IMG/VR virus record: IMGVR_UViG_3300043449_000850
Span: 1 to 20,125 of that record
Direction: 5' to 3' (one strand)
Length of the DNA stretch: 20,125 bases
Source: a virus
Positions within the stretch are counted from its first letter, which is position 1, and each line of letters opens with the position of its first letter. The notes under the pieces are model-generated. The model was given only the letters and a program-made list of their open reading frames with translations, was not told the origin of the DNA and searched no databases. The position numbers and the translations under genes are program-made. Below are positions 1 through 5,199 of this stretch, in pieces.

Positions 1-458
1 ATCTCATCCAACAGTGGCGCGAAGATAGCCCGTTTCGCGATGCAATCAGCGTGCCTGTCTGGCATATGCACGAGTCAATCAAGAAATTTGTGAGGCTCTG
101 CGAAGACTGGCCTCGTGTTGCGGTCGGCAGTTCTGGAGAGTATGTCACCATCGGGACGCAGCGCTGGTGGGGGAGAATATCCGAAGGCATGGAAGCGGTT
201 TGCATGGACGGGCGTCCAATCGCCAAACTCCACGGTCTTCGCCAGATGGACCCTGAAATATTTAGCGTCGTTCCCTATGCCAGCGTGGACAGCACGAACA
301 TTGCCAGAAACATCGGCATTGACCAAGCATGGACCGGATCGTACATTCCGAAGCGGAAAGAAACCAGAGCTATGCTATTACGCGACAACATCGAAAACCA
401 CGCCAGCGCCGCCCGATGGAATGGCCCAATCATGCGGAATATGGAGTTATTCGGATGA
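1..458 (+). CDS. dpdA: DpdA-like 7-deazaguanine DNA transglycosylase (3' part)
   Basis: The frame is open from the window edge (codons in phase from base 3), so this is the C-terminal part of a longer gene. It ends with TGA at 456-458. The translation contains PVWHMHES, RVAVGSSGEY, KLHGL and VDSTNIARN blocks, which I recognise from the phage DpdA branch of the tRNA-guanine transglycosylase superfamily. The VDSTNIARN stretch sits where bacterial Tgt has its nucleophilic Asp (the FDCV-PTR region), so that Asp is the likely catalytic residue. Known DpdA enzymes swap guanine in phage DNA for preQ0-derived bases, which protects against host restriction. The preQ0 synthesis genes (folE, queD/E/C) would lie upstream, outside this window. 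The next ORF begins in or just at the end of this gene. A diverged tRNA-Tgt is the alternative, but the SGEY/DSTN signatures favour DpdA. Family recognition is from memory; DNA modification is inferred. Confidence 0.75.
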   Translation, partial: LIQQWREDSPFRDAISVPVWHMHESIKKFVRLCEDWPRVAVGSSGEYVTIGTQRWWGRISEGMEAVCMDGRPIAKLHGLRQMDPEIFSVVPYASVDSTNIARNIGIDQAWTGSYIPKRKETRAMLLRDNIENHASAARWNGPIMRNMELFG

Positions 459-711
459 TGCGACCGCGGAACTACAGCGGTGCAGGGCAGCGCAAACAGC
501 CCACGCGACCTTGCTGCTGGCCGGGCACCCGGAGCAACGCGGGCTGCGGCAGGCGATTGCGGATGAGTTTGCCGAGGATCTCATTTTGAGCGGATTGGGC
601 GGCAGACCTGCGATACCGTGGCTCGGTTGTGGCTGCTGGTACTGCCGTGGGTGTCCGGGCTGGCCGAACGTCAGCATTCAAACTTCGGCAAACGCTAACC
701 GAGCCGCCTGA
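421..711 (+). CDS. Small Cys-rich hypothetical protein
   Basis: This 96-residue ORF overlaps the end of the dpdA-like gene by 38 bases. The N-terminal half reads like a natural amphipathic helix (LRQAIADEFAEDLIL). The C-terminal part has a tight cysteine cluster (CGCWYCRGC), suggesting metal binding. The start is uncertain: ATG at 421 is the only in-frame ATG near the junction and has no good ribosome site. The visible GGAG at 443-446 instead points to ATG 455 in another frame, whose 44-residue product looks like a shadow. The 3' end overlaps the convergent leftward gene ending at 678 by 34 bases. I do not recognise the family. The opposite-strand ORF here is Ser/Pro-rich and less convincing. 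Confidence 0.45.
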   Translation: MAQSCGIWSYSDDATAELQRCRAAQTAHATLLLAGHPEQRGLRQAIADEFAEDLILSGLGGRPAIPWLGCGCWYCRGCPGWPNVSIQTSANANRAA

Positions 712-821
712 ATTGCCGCCAGGTCGTGACGATTTTCGTGCCAGTGTGCCACGGCCCCGCGTTTGCCAAACTCGCGCACGATGCCACGATACCAAGCGCG
801 GCGGGCTTCAGGCGGCGTCAC
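678..821 (-). CDS. Small hypothetical protein, last gene of leftward operon
   Basis: A 47-residue ORF starting at a GTG that overlaps the TGA of the upstream membrane-peptide gene (GAGTGACG junction). The sequence is charged and helical, rich in Arg, Ala and His, with a WHENRHDLAAIQAARLAF segment. There are no Cys pairs and no membrane span. It is the last leftward ORF before the convergent rightward genes, and its stop lies inside the 3' end of the rightward ORF ending at 711. No terminator is visible at this junction. Function unknown. Support comes from translational coupling with its neighbour and a natural-looking composition. Confidence 0.5.
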   Translation of the reverse strand: MTPPEARRAWYRGIVREFGKRGAVAHWHENRHDLAAIQAARLAFAEV

Positions 822-907
822 TCGCAAAACAGCATGGGCAGTAGCGGTATCGCCGCCACTGCGAGGCCCACCAGCACGGCCAAGACGGCCATCAGCGCGG
901 CTCTCAT
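818..907 (-). CDS. 29-residue single-span membrane peptide
   Basis: A very short ORF starting at an ATG that overlaps the TGA of the gene upstream (TCATGA junction) and ending in a TGA that overlaps the GTG of the gene downstream. The product is MRAALMAVLAVLVGLAVAAI followed by PLLPMLFCE. It is an almost uninterrupted hydrophobic helix with one N-terminal Arg and an acidic end, so it should insert in the inner membrane with the N terminus inside. Phage early regions often carry such peptides, for example as toxins, superinfection-exclusion factors or lysis modulators; which applies here is unknown. The overlaps on both sides argue that it is translated. A second peptide of this kind lies at 3691-3774. 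Confidence 0.55.
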   Translation of the reverse strand: MRAALMAVLAVLVGLAVAAIPLLPMLFCE

Positions 908-1314
908 GATGCCAACTCCGCCAGCAGTTCGTCGTTTGACATCGCCAGTTCTGCGGGCGTGAGCTTCTCGAACCCCAAAAATTCCAGTTCGCCCTGAATC
1001 TCCCGCTCAATCCCGGCGACGGTAACGCGGCGCGACTCACGCTCTGCGTCTGTCTTCGCCATGCACCAGCGGGCGCGTTCATGGCCCAGTCGCGCATGGA
1101 GCGCGTCCAGATGCAGGAAATTCAGCGGGAAGACCCTGCTTTTCTGTGCGGCGCGGCACCGCTTCTCGGACGCCCGTGCCCGGCAACGCTTGCACGTCGG
1201 GTCGTCTGGCGCATGGCAAGGCGCAGGGCCACGATTGCCCCCGCCCTTGCGGGCAAGGGCTGCGTTGCGTGCGATCTCAGAGCGCCGTTCGGGTGGTAGG
1301 TTGCGGGTGCTCAT
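904..1314 (-). CDS. Hypothetical protein with Cys/His cluster
   Basis: A 136-residue protein, basic at the N terminus (MSTRNLPPERRSEIARNAAL). It has a Cys/His cluster near residues 33-53 (CHAPDDPTCKRCRARASEKRC), plausibly a small zinc-binding element. The C-terminal half is helical and acidic, ending PAELAMSNDELLAELAS. The start ATG overlaps the stop of the upstream gene at 1311-1314, and the stop overlaps the start of the 29-residue membrane peptide, so the gene sits in a coupled chain. A basic zinc protein could bind nucleic acid, but that is inference. I do not recognise the family. Confidence 0.7.
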   Translation of the reverse strand: MSTRNLPPERRSEIARNAALARKGGGNRGPAPCHAPDDPTCKRCRARASEKRCRAAQKSRVFPLNFLHLDALHARLGHERARWCMAKTDAERESRRVTVAGIEREIQGELEFLGFEKLTPAELAMSNDELLAELAS

Positions 1315-1562
1315 GCCGCCACCGCCACTAACGCCAGCGCGGCTTTAATCGACGGCCAGTCCTCCGCACAATCCAGCATCTGCGCGATGTCGCACATGGC
1401 GTCGTAGGCCGCGTCACACTCGTGGGCGTTGGCCTTGCTGCGTTCCATCCAAATGGTTAGCCCAGCCTGGGTGTCCGCCAGCCGGGATTGCATTGCAGCA
1501 AGGCGGTCAACTAGCTCCGTCATCGTGCTGCCCTGTATTTGCGTTGTCTCTGTGTTCGTCAT
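1311..1562 (-). CDS. Hypothetical acidic coiled-coil-type protein
   Basis: An 83-residue protein. The N terminus is Thr-rich, then TMTELVDRLAAMQSRLADTQ has heptad-like spacing and could form a short coiled coil. The C terminus is Ala/Val-rich. The start ATG overlaps the TAA of the upstream gene (TAATG), and the end overlaps the next gene by four bases. An internal ATG at 1523 (MTELVDRL) is an alternative start, but no better ribosome site precedes it, so the coupled ATG was kept. Function unknown. Confidence 0.65.
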   Translation of the reverse strand: MTNTETTQIQGSTMTELVDRLAAMQSRLADTQAGLTIWMERSKANAHECDAAYDAMCDIAQMLDCAEDWPSIKAALALVAVAA

Positions 1563-1774
1563 TACGCCACCACCTTGCCGTCGTGAATCGCGATGGCGAC
1601 CTGATTGGACGCGCAGGTCCTGACCGCGTGCCGCGCATCACTCGGGGCTGTCTTGCGGCCAGCTGCCGTTCCATCTACGATGCCAGCCATCAAAGCCTTC
1701 CTGATGTCAGCTTCGCGGCGATTGCCCGGTACCGTCGCCTCATACAGTGTTGCAAAATCGTAATCGTTTTCCAT
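1562..1774 (-). CDS. Hypothetical protein, first of a leftward sub-operon
   Basis: A 70-residue protein beginning MENDYDFATLYEATVPGN. ATG 1774 was chosen because GAGGAGACGAAA lies directly upstream with good spacing. The frame stays open further, to a TTG at 1825, but that start has no ribosome site. The initiation region is nearly identical to that of the gene starting at 3108: 14 bases are shared exactly. The C-terminal half (AGRKTAPSDARHAVRTC) is basic. It couples to the next gene through TAATG. Function unknown. Confidence 0.65.
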   Translation of the reverse strand: MENDYDFATLYEATVPGNRREADIRKALMAGIVDGTAAGRKTAPSDARHAVRTCASNQVAIAIHDGKVVA

Positions 1775-1910
1775 TTTCGTCTCCTCGGTGGCTGTCTGCC
1801 ACTCCTCAATATTAGCATAGCGCAATAGCGATACGCAACTACGCCGCCTTTACGGGTTGTCATGCTATGCTGAAGTTGCCTCCAAAGCGCAGCCGTAACC
1901 GGCACACCTG

Positions 1911-1957
1911 ACGCCCATGCTCCTGCCCGGAACGTGGGCGTTGGTGCGTTAGGCACC
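1911..1957 (-). other. Two stem-loops at the 3' end of the HTH gene
   Basis: Arms GGTGC (1943-1947) and GCACC (1953-1957) flank a 5-nt loop that contains the TAA stop of the HTH gene. Next in the leftward transcript, arms at 1935-1941 and 1911-1917 (TGGGCGT/ACGCCCA) form a 7-bp stem with a 17-nt loop. No U-tract follows, so this is not a classical terminator. It may act in mRNA processing or stability, or be a rho-dependent end. The rest of the 1775-1948 gap holds a TTTGGAGG at 1879-1886 with an ATG 15 nt further on (57-residue ORF, 1690-1863), which I judge unlikely to be a gene. Confidence 0.4.
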
Positions 1958-2116
1958 CGTGTCTTGTTTGCTCTGCTTGTACAGCCGCATCGCCGTGGCA
2001 ATTGAGATGCCCAAGGTGGCTGCGATCTGCTTCCAGGTGGTGGGCGTCGGGCCATCTGCCAGCCGCCGCACTTGCCCAGGCATGATGCTGACTCGAGGCC
2101 TGCCCCGGCTAATCAT
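1949..2116 (-). CDS. Stand-alone helix-turn-helix protein
   Basis: A 55-residue protein starting MISRGRPRVS, with WKQIAATLGISIATAMRLYK as a helix-turn-helix. The arrangement (GRP arm, then an HTH with the ISIATA recognition turn) resembles the C-terminal DNA-binding domain of serine recombinases/resolvases or HTH_7-type domains, but there is no catalytic domain. It may be a small DNA-binding regulator of the phage's own operators. The start overlaps the stop of the upstream gene (ATGA). The stop codon lies in the loop of a small hairpin. A longer reading in the same frame extends far upstream but would overlap two other convincing genes, so it was not used. Confidence 0.65.
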   Translation of the reverse strand: MISRGRPRVSIMPGQVRRLADGPTPTTWKQIAATLGISIATAMRLYKQSKQDTGA

Positions 2117-2355
2117 GAGGGCACCGCGAGCATCAGCCCCATCACCGTCGCCAGCGGCACGCCGGGATCTGGCACCAGATAGCCGACGCGCAACCCAGAC
2201 GGGTGCCTTAGGTCGCATATGCACGCTGCGTTTTTGGCCATGCGACGAGCCAGCGTCAGCTTTTGCACGCACTGCGCCCGGAATGCAGGCACGCCCAACG
2301 CAGGCAGGAACTGCGAATAGTACAGCGTATATACAGGCTTGCGTTTGGTCGTCAT
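2113..2355 (-). CDS. Hypothetical phage protein
   Basis: An 80-residue protein starting MTTKRKPVYTLYYSQFLPAL. The start is fixed by GGAGG plus seven bases before ATG, and by the ATGA overlap with the gene upstream. The middle has two Cys (CVQKL, ACIC) and many basic residues; the end is hydrophobic (GVPLATVMGLMLAVPS) and might associate with a membrane. The family is not recognised. It overlaps the downstream HTH gene by four bases. Confidence 0.6.
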   Translation of the reverse strand: MTTKRKPVYTLYYSQFLPALGVPAFRAQCVQKLTLARRMAKNAACICDLRHPSGLRVGYLVPDPGVPLATVMGLMLAVPS

Positions 2356-2561
2356 TGTACTGCCTCCTTGCAAACATCTGCCAGTAGCTCAAACCACAGG
2401 CGCTCAGGCACGTTTTGCGTGTCCACCGTGAAGCCGCCGTTGTGGTCGCGGCCCACGTAGCCGTGAGCCTCGAGCATAGATGCCATTGACGCCGCCTCTG
2501 CGTTAGTCGTGACATCGCCCATGCGCTCTGCCAGATGCGCGATCAGTTGATCTCTGTTCAT
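2352..2561 (-). CDS. Hypothetical protein
   Basis: A 69-residue protein beginning MNRDQLIAHLAERMGDVTTN. A GAGG lies about nine bases before the start. The sequence looks like a small helical domain (NAEAASMASMLEAHGYVGRD) followed by a strand-like part (NGGFTVDTQNVPERLWFELL). It overlaps both neighbours by four bases, consistent with translational coupling. Function not recognised. Confidence 0.65.
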   Translation of the reverse strand: MNRDQLIAHLAERMGDVTTNAEAASMASMLEAHGYVGRDHNGGFTVDTQNVPERLWFELLADVCKEAVQ

Positions 2562-2842
2562 TGTGATTTCCTCATTTCCAATTGGTCATGCGGCCCCGCC
2601 GCGAGATATTCTGCCATGCGTTCTACGTCCGCCAGTACCGCCTTAATCGCGCTGAGACGGGCTGTGTGCTGCTCTCGTGCCCGCTCCCATGCGCCAGCCT
2701 CAAGCGGATAGTAGTCGCGTGCGTTAGGGCCGTTAGCCGCCATCACCTCGAGGGCGTCCCGCAGGGCACGGGCGATGTCGCATTGGTCAGCTAACAGTTC
2801 GTCGCCGCAGGTGCCGTTGGTGTGGATCAGTGGGAATTGCAT
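2558..2842 (-). CDS. Hypothetical helical protein
   Basis: A 94-residue protein beginning MQFPLIHTNGTCGDELLADQ. The second half is strongly helical, with heptad-like runs (ERAREQHTARLSAIKAVLAD). ATG 2842 was chosen because it overlaps the upstream TGA (TGATG); longer readings upstream run through a convincing gene in another frame. It ends overlapping the next gene by four bases. Function not recognised. Confidence 0.65.
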   Translation of the reverse strand: MQFPLIHTNGTCGDELLADQCDIARALRDALEVMAANGPNARDYYPLEAGAWERAREQHTARLSAIKAVLADVERMAEYLAAGPHDQLEMRKSQ

Positions 2843-3108
2843 CACGACACCCGCTCCCCATCCTGATTGTGCAGAGTTGCGCCAAACCACTGCGCCGACA
2901 TGCTGGATCCCTGCGCTCGACCGAGACAGTGGCGGCACGATGTACCCTGCGGTCTGCCGTGCTGGCAGAACCGCCGGGTGAGCTTGGCCAGACAGGCTGT
3001 TGCCGCTTCGATAGTGCGGTGAGCGTGGCCGCAGTGCACCCGCTCCTCCCATTTCTGATAGTCCCGGCTACATGAGCCGGACTCGACAACTACGCTGTAC
3101 GTTTCCAT
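2842..3108 (-). CDS. Cys/His-rich hypothetical protein (zinc-finger-like)
   Basis: An 88-residue protein beginning METYSVVVESGSCSRDYQKW. Conserved-looking elements are CGHAHRTIEAATACLAKL and FCQHGRPQGTSCRHCLGR, giving several Cys/His pairs that could hold zinc. ATG 3108 was preferred because TTTGGAG lies nine bases upstream. An in-frame ATG at 3129, overlapping the upstream stop as ATGA, would add seven residues (MTLEKTK) and cannot be excluded. The end overlaps the next start (TGATG). A nucleic-acid-binding role is possible but unproven. Confidence 0.65.
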   Translation of the reverse strand: METYSVVVESGSCSRDYQKWEERVHCGHAHRTIEAATACLAKLTRRFCQHGRPQGTSCRHCLGRAQGSSMSAQWFGATLHNQDGERVS

Positions 3109-3125
3109 TTTCGTCTTCTCCAAAG

Positions 3126-3362
3126 TCATATGGCGCAGAACCTCGAGTTCGCCCCAACGATGGCAAGGTTCGCCACGTTCACGCGGTCGGGAAAGTCACC
3201 GTCCCACTGGATTGTTGCCAGGGTCCAGTCGGGCGCGGGGGACTCCAGAGCCACCACCACACCGCGAGCGTGCCCGATGTCGCCTGCGACCTGCCCGGTA
3301 CTGCGTAACCATTTCGCGCTATAGGCGACACGGTCGCCGACCTGAACTGTAAATGTCTTCAT
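3126..3362 (-). CDS. Small beta-barrel-like hypothetical protein
   Basis: A 78-residue protein with an SH3/KOW-like pattern. It opens TFTVQVGDRVAYSAKWL, continues with ARGVVVALES, and then TLATIQWDGDFPDRVNVANL, the alternation typical of small beta-barrel domains that bind nucleic acid or proteins. The ribosome site TAGGAACGG overlaps the stop codon of the upstream gene, seven bases away. The end overlaps the next gene's longer start by four bases. The fold suggestion is by eye; function unknown. Confidence 0.7.
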   Translation of the reverse strand: MKTFTVQVGDRVAYSAKWLRSTGQVAGDIGHARGVVVALESPAPDWTLATIQWDGDFPDRVNVANLAIVGANSRFCAI

Positions 3363-3370
3363 GTCCGTTC

Positions 3371-3619
3371 CTAATGTCCGCAGCAGGGGTAGTCTTCGCA
3401 GCGGCAGGGCGTGTTGAAATGAGCGCAGCCATAGCGGTCGGTGCCGAGATACCCCCGCGACCGTCCGCCAACTTTCCGCAGCCCCCCAGCAGCAAGGGCA
3501 GCAGCGGCAGCCGCGTTATGCTCTGGCACCATCCACGCCTTTGCCGCCTTATCCCATCGCCCGCCCAGTGCATGCAGTGCCGCCCGCACGGGATACGTGT
3601 TGCCTGTTATTGCGATCAT
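3371..3619 (-). CDS. GGRW-motif phage protein with Cys-rich tail
   Basis: An 82-residue protein. The first 30 residues, ITGNTYPVRAALHALGGRWD followed by KAAKAWMVP, match a small domain I know from many phage and plasmid hypothetical proteins, often fused to nucleic-acid enzymes. Its role is not established. The tail has a Cys/His cluster (YGCAHFNTPCRCEDYPCCGH) that may bind zinc. ATG 3619 is set by GGAGG eight bases upstream, and that ribosome site lies in a hairpin loop (3624-3640). The frame continues 19 codons further upstream, but no better start is seen there. Confidence 0.75.
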   Translation of the reverse strand: MIAITGNTYPVRAALHALGGRWDKAAKAWMVPEHNAAAAAALAAGGLRKVGGRSRGYLGTDRYGCAHFNTPCRCEDYPCCGH

Positions 3620-3623
3620 TTCT

Positions 3624-3640
3624 GGTACCTCCAAAGTACC
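3624..3640 (-). promoter_or_regulatory. Hairpin with Shine-Dalgarno in the loop
   Basis: On the leftward transcript, GGUAC, loop UUUGGAG, GUACC form a perfect 5-bp stem with a 7-nt loop. The loop holds GGAG, and GGAGG ends eight bases before ATG 3619. An identical loop with different arms (GACAC/GUGUC) and the same spacing precedes the gene starting at 5108. The conserved loop with compensating stems suggests an RNA element controlling translation. It could present the ribosome site, or be covered by a protein. Next to it, CGTTAC is directly repeated at 3641-3646 and 3649-3654. Confidence 0.6.
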
Positions 3641-3690
3641 CGTTACTACGTTACACCCTGAGATGTCAGAATGCAATCAAAAATTACTAC

Positions 3691-3774
3691 TTAGTCTGCT
3701 ATCAGATAAAAGAACGTCGTCCAGGTGACGGCTACCGCGACCCAGAGGGCCACATATGCGATGGCGCGGAGCAT
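3691..3774 (-). CDS. 27-residue single-span membrane peptide
   Basis: A very short ORF starting at an ATG that overlaps the TAA of the upstream gene (TAATG) and ending at TAA 3691-3693. The product begins MLRAIAYVALWVAVAVTWTT and ends FFYLIAD. It has one Arg near the N terminus and then a hydrophobic span rich in Val, Ala and aromatic residues. It is like the peptide at 818-907 in design, but not in sequence. An inner-membrane location is predicted; candidate roles (exclusion, lysis control, membrane remodelling) are speculative. The 3620-3690 gap after it carries the Shine-Dalgarno hairpin of the next gene. Confidence 0.55.
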   Translation of the reverse strand: MLRAIAYVALWVAVAVTWTTFFYLIAD

Positions 3775-4007
3775 TAGCTGGCCTCCCGGACGTGTGAAAC
3801 GAGGTAATCATGGTACATAACCTCCCGTGCTTCTGGGTACGCTGAAAAATACCAGCGTGCTGCACGCATCGCAAACAGCGCCGCAGTGTTAGGTGCCCCG
3901 CTGGCCACGTAAAACTTGAGGGTTAGCACTTCCAACCGTGCCATGTTGATGCAGGTGGCGCGGTATTTCTCCAACTTCGTTTCGTAGCTCGTTTTCATGT
4001 TCGTCAT
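3774..4007 (-). CDS. Hypothetical protein
   Basis: A 77-residue protein beginning MTNMKTSYETKLEKYRATCI, then helical stretches (ALFAMRAARWYFSAYPEARE). The start overlaps the TAA of the upstream zinc protein (TAATG) and the stop overlaps the start of the membrane peptide, so it is coupled on both sides. A second ATG three codons in (MKTSYETK) is an alternative start. No family recognised. Confidence 0.65.
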   Translation of the reverse strand: MTNMKTSYETKLEKYRATCINMARLEVLTLKFYVASGAPNTAALFAMRAARWYFSAYPEAREVMYHDYLVSHVREAS

Positions 4008-4303
4008 TACGCCACCGCCTTACGGCCCGTGCCGCCGCAGCGGAAGCACTCACCGCCCTTGTGGTGCGCGTAGAAGTAGACAGTGCCCGTACCGTTGCAC
4101 TTGCCACACTTCCTTGCGTCTGATTCCTTCTTGATGGCCGCAACCATTGCAACGTGGGCAGCGTGAGCCGCTTCGTTAGACCGGGCGATTTCTTCAGCCG
4201 AAAGAATAGGGGAATTGGCGAACAGTTCGGTAAGCCAGTCGTTGTTGTTTCCTGTGTTATCGTACTGGATTGGCACAACAGGCCACGATGCAAAGTTTGT
4301 CAT
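4007..4303 (-). CDS. Small CxxCxGxG zinc-motif protein
   Basis: A 98-residue protein. Its C-terminal third holds two CxxCxGxG repeats (CGKCNGTG at about 66-73 and CFRCGGTG at about 86-93) separated by an aromatic/His-rich spacer. This is the DnaJ-type zinc-centre motif, found alone in many small phage proteins. The N-terminal part is acidic and helical. ATG 4303 follows a clear GGAGACGAA ribosome site. It may bind nucleic acid or an unfolded partner, but has no J-domain and is not a chaperone by this evidence. It is coupled to the next gene through TAATG. Confidence 0.75.
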   Translation of the reverse strand: MTNFASWPVVPIQYDNTGNNNDWLTELFANSPILSAEEIARSNEAAHAAHVAMVAAIKKESDARKCGKCNGTGTVYFYAHHKGGECFRCGGTGRKAVA

Positions 4304-4338
4304 TTCGTCTCCTCATCAGTGCCGGATTGACCGGACAG

Positions 4339-4352
4339 ACGCCCGAAGGCGT
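4339..4352 (-). other. C(UUCG)G hairpin between two leftward genes
   Basis: On the leftward transcript ACGCC, UUCG, GGCGU form a 5-bp stem with the extra-stable UUCG tetraloop, in the 61-base gap between the genes ending at 4365 and starting at 4303. No U-tract follows, so it is more likely an mRNA-stability or processing element than a terminator. Confidence 0.5.
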
Positions 4353-4364
4353 TTCGGAGTTGTG

Positions 4365-5108
4365 TTACAGGCTAATCTGAATAAGCGGATTAGACCGGGC
4401 GATAACCGAGTGGTCCTGGATCACGATAGACTTCCGGCGGTCGTTTGCCGTGGTTCCATTGCAGAGTCGGCAATCAGAGCACGTCGTTTTTTTACCCGCT
4501 TCCGCAGATGCCGGACACGAGATCTCGCCGACAAGCTTAGAAGTGTCACCATATCCCGCAACCCGAAAATATCGCCATCCGTCCGCGACAGCGCGAACCG
4601 CATCAGCGGCACTATCGCAGCTTGCCATGACGTAGGGACGCAACCATGTAGCCGTTTGCCACTGATGCGTATATCCGGTACGACCACGCGCCACACCAGC
4701 GATAAGCTCAACTAACCATTCCGGCATCATGGCAGGGTCGCCATATGCGCCAAAACGGACTAACAGCCCGGCAAACACGCCAGCTATCTCAGATCGGTCG
4801 AGGCGACGATATCCGCCCCGTGCGTAACAGGCATGCACGCCACGCGCGCCCTTGCCCAAATTGACGTAGCAGCGTCTGGTACCGGGAATCATGACACCGT
4901 CGGTATATTTCGCACGATGGATGCAGTTCCCACAGATGGCAACATCGTTACCAGATCTGACACCATCCATAGGCGACTCATGTCGCAGGATGATGTAGAT
5001 TTGCACCATAGCGCCCGTCTTGGCGTTTGTGCTGGCATTCTTGAAACCCGTCGCGACGACAGCGATATTGTCATCCTCATGTAGAACGTAACCGTTTTTG
5101 TTGATCAT
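4365..5108 (-). CDS. Conserved Cys-rich phage protein of unknown function
   Basis: A 247-residue protein, the first and largest gene of the leftward train. Diagnostic blocks are NAKTGAMVQIYIILR (about 28-42), GNDVAICGNCIHR (about 53-65), CYVNLGKGARGVHACYARGGY (80-100, with Cys80 and Cys94) and a C-terminal CSDCRLC (210-216). I recall this pattern, a KTG-MVQ block followed by CG-C-HR and CYV, as a domain of unknown function widespread in phages (DUF7227-like). The Cys pairs suggest a metal site. ATG 5108 is set by GGAGG eight bases upstream, inside a hairpin. A CTG/TTG-type extension would run into the hairpin and was not used. Its place as first gene after the divergent control region suggests early expression. 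Confidence 0.75.
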   Translation of the reverse strand: MINKNGYVLHEDDNIAVVATGFKNASTNAKTGAMVQIYIILRHESPMDGVRSGNDVAICGNCIHRAKYTDGVMIPGTRRCYVNLGKGARGVHACYARGGYRRLDRSEIAGVFAGLLVRFGAYGDPAMMPEWLVELIAGVARGRTGYTHQWQTATWLRPYVMASCDSAADAVRAVADGWRYFRVAGYGDTSKLVGEISCPASAEAGKKTTCSDCRLCNGTTANDRRKSIVIQDHSVIARSNPLIQISL

Positions 5109-5112
5109 GTAA

Positions 5113-5129
5113 GACACCTCCAAAGTGTC
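5113..5129 (-). promoter_or_regulatory. Hairpin with Shine-Dalgarno in the loop
   Basis: On the leftward transcript, GACAC, loop UUUGGAG, GUGUC form a perfect 5-bp stem; GGAGG ends eight bases before ATG 5108. Loop, stem length and spacing are the same as at 3624-3640, while the stem bases differ but still pair. This looks like a shared translational control hairpin. The core also resembles the DNA palindromes at 8175-8216 (CACTTT...GGTG), so a DNA operator is the other possibility. Confidence 0.6.
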
Positions 5130-5199
5130 GGTTAATACTGCACAATAGCGTCAAAAATAGCTAAGTTGATTAAAAAACAGAATCATGTGATCTGTTACT

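Noticed and set aside
447-677. Leftward 76-codon ORF opposite the small Cys-rich gene
   Set aside because: The product is Ser/Pro/Gln-rich and looks like a shadow; the rightward frame has a more natural composition.
1690-1863. Leftward 57-codon ORF after a TTTGGAGG in the gap
   Set aside because: The ribosome site is 15 bases from the ATG, the product is Arg-rich, and it overlaps the better supported gene 1562-1774.
1949-2515. Long reading of the HTH gene (188 codons)
   Set aside because: The upstream part runs through two convincing genes in other frames; only the last 55 codons look like protein, with a coupled ATG.
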